Source: Oleimicrobium sp037445575
Lineage (GTDB): Bacteria; Zhuqueibacterota; Zhuqueibacteria; JANLFK01; Oleimicrobiaceae
NCBI GenBank assembly: GCA_037445575.1
Contig: JBBIKH010000102.1
Coordinates: forward strand, 1 to 12,074
Reading direction: 5' to 3'
DNA: 12,074 bases
Below, piece by piece: positions 7,246-12,074 of the stretch (position 1 is the stretch's first letter; every line of letters begins with the position of its first letter). The notes under the pieces are model-generated. The model made no database searches. It worked only from the letters and a program-made list of their open reading frames with translations, and had not been told where the DNA came from. Both the position numbers and the translations under genes were made by a program.

Positions 7246-8272
7246 CTCGTTCTCCTGACAGTTGCAGCAGTTCTGCAGCGATGTGTTGATTCACTCCTTC
7301 GCGCACCATTCTTACAGCTTCGCGCACAGCGTTCTTGACGGCGCGGGGCGTGGAGCGGCCGTGACCGACAATGCACACGCCGTCGACTCCCAATAGGGGC
7401 GCGCCACCGTATTCCTGGTAGTCGAATATCTTGCGCAGACCTTCAAAGGTTGGTTGCAGCAAGAAGGCGCCGAACTGACGCACCACATGTCTGCCAATCT
7501 TGCGACGCAGGATGGTCCGGTAGAGGCGATCAACGCTCTCGGCAAATTTGACCAGAATGTTGCCCACGAAACCGTCGCAGACCACCACTTCTGCTTCGCC
7601 TTTGAGCACCTCGCCTCCTTCGACGTTGCCGACGAAGTTGAGCTGACTGCTGCGCAGCAGGCGGTGGGCGGCGACAGTAGCCGCATTGCCTTTGCTATCC
7701 TCTTCGCCCACGCTCAGCAACGCCACTCGTGGCTCAGGGTGGCCCAGCACGTGCCGGTAGAAAATCGACCCCATCAGCGCGAATTGCAGCAGGTGGCGAG
7801 GTCGGCAATCCACATTGGCCCCGACGTCCAACAGCAGGGTGGCGCCATCCAGGCGGGGCAGCAGGGCACCGAGGGCCGGGCGAGCAACTCCTGGCAGCCG
7901 GCCTAACCCCCATATGGCTGCCGCCATGGCAGCTCCTGTGTTGCCCACGGTGACCACGGCGTCCACCGCCCCTTGGCGATGCAAACGCATCGCCACAGCA
8001 ATGGAGGCGTCCGGTTTGGCGCGCAGGGCTGCCGCCGGCTGCTCGCCCATCTCCACGCGCTGGGACGCGTGGTGAATGGTCAAGGGCAGTTCCGCAGTGC
8101 GAAAGTGCCGCGCCAGTTCATGCTGGATTTGGGCCCGATCGCCCACCAGCACAATTTCATACTCGCCGCGCGCGACACGCGCTGCCTCGACGCCACCGTG
8201 GACGACGTCGCCCGGGGCGTTATCTCCGCCCATGGCGTCGAGAGCCACTCGCACCGTCCTGCCCTCTGGCAT
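7238..8272 (-). CDS. plsX: Phosphate acyltransferase (acyl-ACP to acyl-phosphate)
   Basis: Converts acyl-ACP and phosphate to acyl-phosphate, the donor for PlsY in the first step of phospholipid synthesis. It is a peripheral membrane enzyme. The 344-residue length is normal. Motifs are ALDAMGGDNAP (10-20), VTVGNTGAAM (107-115 region), LLDVGANVDC (147-156), LLSVGEEDSKGN (185-196), CDGFVGNILVKFAES (232-246) and YQEYGGAPLLGVDG (285-298), in the family order. The ATG at 8272-8270 has GAGG 7 nt upstream and lies 25 nt after rpmF. Its end overlaps fabH by 8 nt. The position between rpmF and fabH is the classical one. Confidence 0.97.
   Translation of the reverse strand: MPEGRTVRVALDAMGGDNAPGDVVHGGVEAARVARGEYEIVLVGDRAQIQHELARHFRTAELPLTIHHASQRVEMGEQPAAALRAKPDASIAVAMRLHRQGAVDAVVTVGNTGAAMAAAIWGLGRLPGVARPALGALLPRLDGATLLLDVGANVDCRPRHLLQFALMGSIFYRHVLGHPEPRVALLSVGEEDSKGNAATVAAHRLLRSSQLNFVGNVEGGEVLKGEAEVVVCDGFVGNILVKFAESVDRLYRTILRRKIGRHVVRQFGAFLLQPTFEGLRKIFDYQEYGGAPLLGVDGVCIVGHGRSTPRAVKNAVREAVRMVREGVNQHIAAELLQLSGERVG
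7252..7256 (-). promoter_or_regulatory. Shine-Dalgarno site for fabH (TTG start)
   Basis: AGGAG on the minus strand within the last codons of plsX, 6 nt before the TTG at 7245. It decides the TTG start over the ATG at 7224, for which no comparable site at normal spacing is seen. Confidence 0.65.
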
Positions 8273-8297
8273 AGCGCAGCCTCAGCAAGGCCTGTTC

Positions 8298-8480
8298 TTA
8301 GACCTCACGCGGCAGGAACACCGAACGGCCGCGATAATAGCCACAGCTCGGACAGGCGCGATGCGGCAACTTCGGTTCCCCGCAGTTGGCACACTTGGCA
8401 ACCGTTGGCACCGCTGCCTTCCAATGCGTGCGGCGCTTGTCTCTACGCGAGCGGGAATGACGTCTCTTTGGTAGTGGCAT
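8298..8480 (-). CDS. rpmF: 50S ribosomal protein L32 (zinc-binding form)
   Basis: Component of the large ribosomal subunit. The 60-residue product begins PLPKRRHSRSRRDKRRTHW, the typical basic L32 N-terminus. It carries two CxxC pairs (C30/C33 and C43/C46, the second in CPSCGYYRG) that would bind zinc, so it is the zinc-containing rather than the cysteine-free form. The ATG at 8480-8478 has AGGAAG about 10 nt upstream. It lies 21 nt after the DUF177 gene and 25 nt before plsX, the usual yceD-rpmF-plsX order. Confidence 0.97.
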   Translation of the reverse strand: MPLPKRRHSRSRRDKRRTHWKAAVPTVAKCANCGEPKLPHRACPSCGYYRGRSVFLPREV

Positions 8481-8501
8481 TCGCTTCCAACTTCCTTTCT
8501 G

Positions 8502-9008
8502 CTATTCCTGCACACCGCGGAATTTGGCCAACTTCGCCCACCGGGGATCAATTTCCTCAAAACTGCAGGTGCAGGTCTCAAAGTTCAAGTTGGCCCCGCA
8601 ACGGGGACACAACCCCTTACACTCCTCCGAGCAGAGCATCTTGATGGGCAAGATCACGATCAGCGTCTCGCGCACCTCGCGCGCGATGTCGATCTCCATC
8701 TGCCCTCGGGCCAGAGGGTAGACATCCTCCTGGTCCTGTTCATGTAGCTCAGGCTCCTGGGTGAAGATCCACAGGCAATCCTCGGCGAACACGCGCTCAA
8801 ATGGGCTTAGGCAGCGATCGCAGGTGGCCAGCGCACGCCCGCTCACCCGCACCCGCACGTATACCTCGCTGCCAATCTTGTTGACGCCACCACGGACGCT
8901 CACTGTGCCACGGTAGGGGGTGTACTGCTCCAGGTCGAGAACCTCGCTGGTGGACTCCAGTTCCACCGCCCTGACCGCTTCGTCCAGATCGCCAATGTAG
9001 ATCTTCAT
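8502..9008 (-). CDS. yceD: DUF177 / YceD family protein
   Basis: Member of the YceD (DUF177) family, whose bacterial and plant members are tied to 23S rRNA accumulation; the molecular activity is not settled. The 168-residue product has the CDRCLSPF motif (C63, C66) and a C-terminal cysteine cluster, LCSEECKGLCPRCGANLN followed by CTC (C126, C130, C134, C137, C146, C148), likely to bind metal. It ends with the common DPRWAKLAKF. A GTG immediately before the chosen ATG is an equal-frame alternative adding one residue. The ribosome site is weak (GGGG, 7 nt). It is the first gene of the operon, about 20 nt downstream of the predicted transcription start, so its leader is very short. Confidence 0.93.
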   Translation of the reverse strand: MKIYIGDLDEAVRAVELESTSEVLDLEQYTPYRGTVSVRGGVNKIGSEVYVRVRVSGRALATCDRCLSPFERVFAEDCLWIFTQEPELHEQDQEDVYPLARGQMEIDIAREVRETLIVILPIKMLCSEECKGLCPRCGANLNFETCTCSFEEIDPRWAKLAKFRGVQE

Positions 9009-9022
9009 CACGTTACCCCGAA

Positions 9023-9040
9023 AAATTTGCCTGCAAATTT
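9023..9040. promoter_or_regulatory. 18-bp perfect palindrome, candidate operator
   Basis: Minus strand AAATTTGC, AG, GCAAATTT: two perfect 8-bp arms around a 2-bp centre. It covers five bases of the -10 box and the likely transcription start of the yceD-rpmF-plsX-fab operon, a classic position for a dimeric repressor. As RNA it would make a poor hairpin (2-nt loop, A+U-rich arms), and transcription would start inside it, so a DNA role is more likely. A further AAATTTG half-site lies upstream of the -35 box at 9068-9074. No regulator gene is in the window, and I do not recognise the site as a known fatty-acid regulator box. Confidence 0.6.
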
Positions 9041-9064
9041 ACCAATAATCGCCCTCATTGTCAA
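9036..9064 (-). promoter_or_regulatory. Sigma-70 promoter for the yceD-rpmF-plsX-fab operon
   Basis: Minus strand -35 TTGACA at 9064-9059 (six of six consensus), a 17-nt spacer, and -10 TAAATT at 9041-9036 (five of six). The predicted start is near 9029, giving a leader of about 20 nt before the yceD ATG. It sits in the only large non-coding gap of the window and points the right way. The -10 box overlaps the palindrome at 9023-9040. Confidence 0.8.
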
Positions 9065-9208
9065 GCACAAATTTCCCAGCCGAGCCTCTGGGGCTTCCTG
9101 GGCGTACTGCTAACACTTTGATTGTCAATGCACTACACCCTGCTCTGGATGAGCGCATCGACGAGCAAGAAATGAATGCAATTCACTGTCTGGGCTTATG
9201 AGGCGTCT
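9065..9208. other. Rest of the ndk-yceD intergenic region
   Basis: No gene is seen here. It contains a compound inverted repeat at 9075-9102 (CCCAG...CTGGG outside, AGCC...GGCT inside) that might end the kor-ndk transcript but has no U-run after it. It also has a second copy of ATTGTCAA (9121-9128; the first is at 9057-9064) and the AAATTTG half-site at 9068-9074. Confidence 0.5.
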
Positions 9209-9640
9209 TCAGCAGGCACTGTCGACTCGGAGGAGCTCATCGCCACTGAAGAAGAAGCTGATTTCCCGAGCAGCATTTTGGGGCGAGTCGGAACCATGCA
9301 CAAAGTTCCGCCGGATGCTCTCGCCATAGTCACCGCGGAGGGTGCCCTTTGGTGCCTTGAGCGGGTCTGTGGGGCCTATGAGGGCACGAAACTTCTCCAC
9401 GGCCTCAGGAGCCTCCAGTACCAATGGCACACAAGGGCCGGAGGTCATGTACTCCACCAGCTCCGCAAAAAAGGGTTTGCCGCGATGTACCGCATAGAAT
9501 TCCTCCGCGGCAGCGCGGGACAGGCGGGTCAGCTTCATACCCACCAGGCGGAACCCTGCACCCTCAATGGCGGCAATCGCGTTACCGATCAAATGCTTCT
9601 CAACACAGTCCGGCTTCAAAATGGCCAAAGTCCGTTCCAT
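9209..9640 (-). CDS. ndk: Nucleoside diphosphate kinase
   Basis: Transfers the gamma phosphate of ATP to nucleoside diphosphates through a phosphohistidine. The 143-residue product has the family order: ERTLAILKPD at the start (K9), then VHRGKPFF, TSGPCVPLVLE, TDPLKAPKGTLRGDYG and the active-site NFVHGSDS with H115. It ends SFFFSGDELL, as expected. The ATG at 9640-9638 has GGAG 7 nt upstream. It lies 47 nt after korC and is the last gene before the 200-nt gap, so it is probably the tail of the kor operon. The middle reads APKGT where APPGT is common, a minor difference. Confidence 0.97.
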   Translation of the reverse strand: MERTLAILKPDCVEKHLIGNAIAAIEGAGFRLVGMKLTRLSRAAAEEFYAVHRGKPFFAELVEYMTSGPCVPLVLEAPEAVEKFRALIGPTDPLKAPKGTLRGDYGESIRRNFVHGSDSPQNAAREISFFFSGDELLRVDSAC

Positions 9641-9687
9641 GCCCGTACTCCATGCTGCGACCTGGTTGACGTACACCACCGCGTCGT

Positions 9688-10239
9688 TCACTGTTCCTTG
9701 AGCTTCCTGCCCTCCTCGAGCCCCACGTGAAAGGCCTTGAGGTTGAGTTCCTCGGTGCCCTTCGGCACCCGGGCACGGATGGCTGCCTCCATAGCTCCCT
9801 TGCTGACCACGTTGGTGAGTTCGGTGATGATGCCCAGGGCCACGATGTTGGCCACCAGCCCCCGTCCGGTGGCGCGCTCGGCGATCGCCACCATGGGAAC
9901 GCGATAGACTTTGAACTTCCCCTGCGGCACTCGCTCGACCGCCTCTGCGTCCACAAGCAGGATGCCATCGTCCAAAAGGTCTTTGACGTATTTGTCGCAC
10001 GCCTCCTGCGTGAGCGCAAGCAGGAGGTTGAGGCGCGTTGCCTTTGGATAGTCGATCTCTTCGTCGGCGATAATCACTTCGGAGCGGCTGGCCCCACCGC
10101 GGGCCTCAGGCCCATAGGACTGACTCTGCGTAGCATTCTTGTCATCGTAAATTGCTGCCGCCTCAGCGAGGATCTTTCCGGCGAGGACGAGTCCCTGCCC
10201 GCCTTCCCCGCTCAGACGGACTTCATAACGGAAACCCAT
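9688..10239 (-). CDS. korC: 2-oxoacid:ferredoxin oxidoreductase, gamma subunit
   Basis: Gamma subunit (domain III type) of the CoA-dependent 2-oxoacid:ferredoxin oxidoreductase, thought to help bind CoA and hold the complex together. The 183-residue product has the glycine-rich RLSGEGGQGLVLAG near the N-terminus (GEGGQG at 11-16) and SYGPEARGGASRSEV (41-55), both hallmarks of this family. The ATG has a consensus AGGAGG 7 nt upstream. It lies 42 nt after korB and 47 nt before ndk. The gene is separate rather than fused to the alpha subunit as in some bacteria. Confidence 0.93.
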   Translation of the reverse strand: MGFRYEVRLSGEGGQGLVLAGKILAEAAAIYDDKNATQSQSYGPEARGGASRSEVIIADEEIDYPKATRLNLLLALTQEACDKYVKDLLDDGILLVDAEAVERVPQGKFKVYRVPMVAIAERATGRGLVANIVALGIITELTNVVSKGAMEAAIRARVPKGTEELNLKAFHVGLEEGRKLKEQ

Positions 10240-10281
10240 ACTGCTACCTCCTCTCTTGCCCCAAGTGGAGCGTTGTCTTCC

Positions 10282-11106
10282 CTACTGCTGAGCCGCCTTG
10301 GCCTTCAGGCTTTCCACCAGCTGCAGGTAGGTCGCGACGTACTCCGGGCGGTCTTCATCCACAAAGACTCCAGTTACAATCTTGTCGCCAAGCTGCTCAG
10401 GGGTGAGCTTTGCCGCCTCCTGGATGCTGATGGTGTGCTCCTTCTGCCAGCGGATCATGTCCGCGCCGTCGCCGAGGCGGTTGCGCCGTCCGTAGGCAGT
10501 GGGACACGGGGTGAGCACCTCCACTACCGAGAAGCCGCGCTTAAGCAGGGCCCGCTCGATGAGCTTGTCCAACTGGAACACATGGTAGACCGTCCCGCGC
10601 GCCACAAAACTGGCTCCGGCGGCCTGGGCAAGGCCGCTGATGTTGAAGGGCGCCTCCACGCTGCCAAACGGGGCAGTGCTGGCTTTCATCCGCATCGGGG
10701 TGGTCGGCGACACCTGCCCACCGGTCATGCCGTAAATATGATTGTTGAAAATGACCACCGTAAGGTCAATGTTGCGCCTGGCAGCGTGGATGTAGTGGTT
10801 GCCGCCGATAGCGGTGGCGTCGCCGTCGCCGGTGATGACCACCACGTGCAGTTCCGGCTTGGCCATTTTCACCCCTGTTGCAAAGGCAATGGCACGGCCA
10901 TGGGTTGTGTGAAGGGTGTTGAAATCCATATACCCGGGCGCGCGGCTGGAACAACCGATGCCCGAGACCACACATACTTCATCTTTCTGCCACCCGATCT
11001 TGTCGATGGCGCGCAGTATGCTCTTCAACACAATGCCGTTACCACACCCCGCGCACCAGATGAGGGGGAACTTGCTCATGCGAAGGTATTTGCTGTAGTC
11101 GATCAC
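10282..11106 (-). CDS. korB: 2-oxoacid:ferredoxin oxidoreductase, beta subunit
   Basis: Thiamine-diphosphate and [4Fe-4S] subunit that decarboxylates the 2-oxoacid and passes electrons to ferredoxin. With the GTG at 11106-11104 the product has 274 residues. The cluster ligands appear to be C18 and C21 (IWCAGCGNG), C52 (GIGCSSRAPGY) and C201 (LTPCPTAY). The thiamine diphosphate motif runs from GDGDATAIGGNH (93-104) to NN at 121-122, followed by IYGMTGGQVSPTTP. The start overlaps the korA stop as GTGA and has AGAGG 7 nt upstream. Upstream in-frame extension would lie entirely inside korA. The 2-oxoglutarate type is most likely given the partner subunits, but branched-chain 2-oxoacids or pyruvate cannot be excluded. 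Confidence 0.95.
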   Translation of the reverse strand: MIDYSKYLRMSKFPLIWCAGCGNGIVLKSILRAIDKIGWQKDEVCVVSGIGCSSRAPGYMDFNTLHTTHGRAIAFATGVKMAKPELHVVVITGDGDATAIGGNHYIHAARRNIDLTVVIFNNHIYGMTGGQVSPTTPMRMKASTAPFGSVEAPFNISGLAQAAGASFVARGTVYHVFQLDKLIERALLKRGFSVVEVLTPCPTAYGRRNRLGDGADMIRWQKEHTISIQEAAKLTPEQLGDKIVTGVFVDEDRPEYVATYLQLVESLKAKAAQQ

Positions 11107-12074
11107 TTTGCCACCTCTCGGATTACCCGCAGAATGTCCTGCGGTGGGATGGGCTCGCCGTCCACGCGGTTGAGACGATGCACCGGCACCTTGCAGCAGG
11201 CGGCCCATTCCACCTCGTGCGCGACCTGGCCCATGTTGAGCTCTGGCACGATGATACACTTGACCCTCTCGGCCAGCGCACGGACCTCCTTGTCCGGGAA
11301 GGGCCAAAGCACCAACGGCCGCAGCAGGCCAGCGGCGATCCCTTCTTGCCGTGCGAGCATGACCGCTCTGCGGGCGGCACGCGCCGTCGAACCATAGGCC
11401 ACTATGCCTATCTGGGCGTCATCAAGGTATTCCTCTGCCACCTGAACAATATCGTCCCGGTGGCGCGAGATCTTGCGGTTGAGTCGTCGTATCAATCGGT
11501 CGATCTGCACCGGATCGTTCGTAGGAAAGCCGGTCTCATCGTGGCACAGGCCGGTGACATGAAAGCGGTACCCGGTGCCAAAAGTGGCCATGGGCGGAAT
11601 GTCGTCCTCGGTGAACTTGTAGGGCAGAAACTCCTCCGGCGGACAGTCGGGGAGTCTCCGCTCGTATACTTCCAGCTCGCCCGGCTCAGGGAGGACCACC
11701 TTCTCATTCACATGGGCGACGATTTCGTCCAAAAGCAGGATGACAGGCGTCCGGTAGCGCTCCGCGAGGTTGAAGGCGCGCACGGTCAAGTCAAAGGTCT
11801 CGCGCACGCTATACGGGCAGAGGGCGATGATCTCGTGGTCGCCGTGGGTGCCCCACCTGGCCTGCATGACGTCCATCTGCGAGGGGAGCGTCGGCAGGCC
11901 GGTGCTAGGACCTCCGCGCTGCACATCGACGATGACGCATGGCACCTCGGCCATAGCCGCATAGCCGATGTTCTCCTGCTTGAGGGAAAAGCCTGGGCCG
12001 CTGGTGGCAGTCATCGCCTTGGCTCCAGCCAGCGAGGCGCCGATCACGGCGCCCATTGCGCCGATCTCGTCCTC
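11103..12074 (-). CDS. korA: 2-oxoacid:ferredoxin oxidoreductase, alpha subunit (5' end outside window)
   Basis: Alpha subunit of the KorABC complex, carrying the pyrimidine-binding part of the thiamine diphosphate site and the transketolase C-terminal domain. The visible 323 residues start at EDEIGAMGAVIGAS, a conserved stretch normally about 50 residues into the protein, so only the N-terminus is lost at the right edge. Typical motifs are MTATSGPGFSLKQENIG, VDVQRGGPSTGLPT, SQMD...ARWGTHGDH and, near the end, VPELNMGQVAHEV. TGLPT after RGGPS is typical of this KorA group. In anaerobes the complex works in either direction of the 2-oxoglutarate/succinyl-CoA step. It overlaps korB by 4 nt. A ferredoxin subunit gene (korD), if any, would be upstream, outside the window. 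Confidence 0.95.
   Translation of the reverse strand, partial: EDEIGAMGAVIGASLAGAKAMTATSGPGFSLKQENIGYAAMAEVPCVIVDVQRGGPSTGLPTLPSQMDVMQARWGTHGDHEIIALCPYSVRETFDLTVRAFNLAERYRTPVILLLDEIVAHVNEKVVLPEPGELEVYERRLPDCPPEEFLPYKFTEDDIPPMATFGTGYRFHVTGLCHDETGFPTNDPVQIDRLIRRLNRKISRHRDDIVQVAEEYLDDAQIGIVAYGSTARAARRAVMLARQEGIAAGLLRPLVLWPFPDKEVRALAERVKCIIVPELNMGQVAHEVEWAACCKVPVHRLNRVDGEPIPPQDILRVIREVAK

Noticed and set aside
9075..9102. Compound hairpin as a terminator for kor-ndk
   Set aside because: The stems are short and interrupted, and AAATTTG follows instead of a U-run. It was kept only as a note on the intergenic region.
9100..9128. Second TTGACA (9123-9128) as a promoter
   Set aside because: No acceptable -10 box lies 16-18 nt downstream on the minus strand. 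The copy at 9059-9064 has both boxes.
11107..11307. Upstream extension of korB into korA
   Set aside because: The extra sequence is antisense-free but is simply korA read in another frame, with no family similarity. The GTGA overlap with AGAGG upstream is the natural start.
9727..11397. Long open frame on the plus strand (over 550 codons) opposite korA, korB and korC
   Set aside because: It lies wholly antisense to three genes with clear motifs, shows no recognisable domain and has the low-complexity composition expected of antisense frames in G+C-rich coding DNA.

Overview
The window is an ordinary-looking chromosomal segment of a bacterium with moderately high G+C (roughly 60% by eye). Every gene I can support lies on the minus strand and the coding density is very high, so the text below follows transcription, from high to low coordinates. 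The lineage cannot be read from the sequence alone. A gram-negative (diderm), anaerobic or facultative bacterium is the best inference, because there is a 2-oxoacid:ferredoxin oxidoreductase and a CsgG-like probable lipoprotein. A candidate phylum of the FCB/KSB1/Zixibacteria sort would fit, but that is only a guess.

Region 1 (about 12074-9209) is a central-metabolism unit: korA (5' end outside the window), korB, korC and ndk. KorABC is a three-subunit 2-oxoacid:ferredoxin oxidoreductase, most like the 2-oxoglutarate type. korA and korB overlap by 4 nt, and korC and ndk follow within 50 nt.

Region 2 (9208-9009) is the only sizeable non-coding gap, 200 nt. It holds a near-consensus sigma-70 promoter (TTGACA, 17 nt, TAAATT) reading into the next operon. 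A perfect 18-bp palindrome overlaps the -10 box and the likely start site, and looks like a repressor operator.

Region 3 (9008-1) is a phospholipid and fatty-acid synthesis operon in the classical order yceD (DUF177), rpmF, plsX, fabH, fabD, fabG, acpP, fabF, followed by rnc and an acyl-CoA dehydrogenase that runs off the left edge. PlsX makes acyl-phosphate from acyl-ACP. FabD loads malonate onto ACP, FabH starts chains, FabF elongates them and FabG does the first reduction. No dehydratase (fabZ/fabA), enoyl reductase (fabI/K/V) or acetyl-CoA carboxylase gene is present here. Two features depart from the textbook cluster. One is a CsgG-like plus TPR probable lipoprotein inserted between fabH and fabD and overlapping fabD by ATGA. 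The other is a perfect 9-bp UUCG-loop terminator-like hairpin just after acpP, which would set acpP apart from fabF-rnc. Many starts are non-ATG (TTG for fabH and rnc, GTG for fabG and korB), each supported by a Shine-Dalgarno sequence.

I found no mobile element, CRISPR array, tRNA, rRNA or defence system. The points most worth following up are the candidate operator, the inserted lipoprotein gene and the acpP-fabF intergenic structure.
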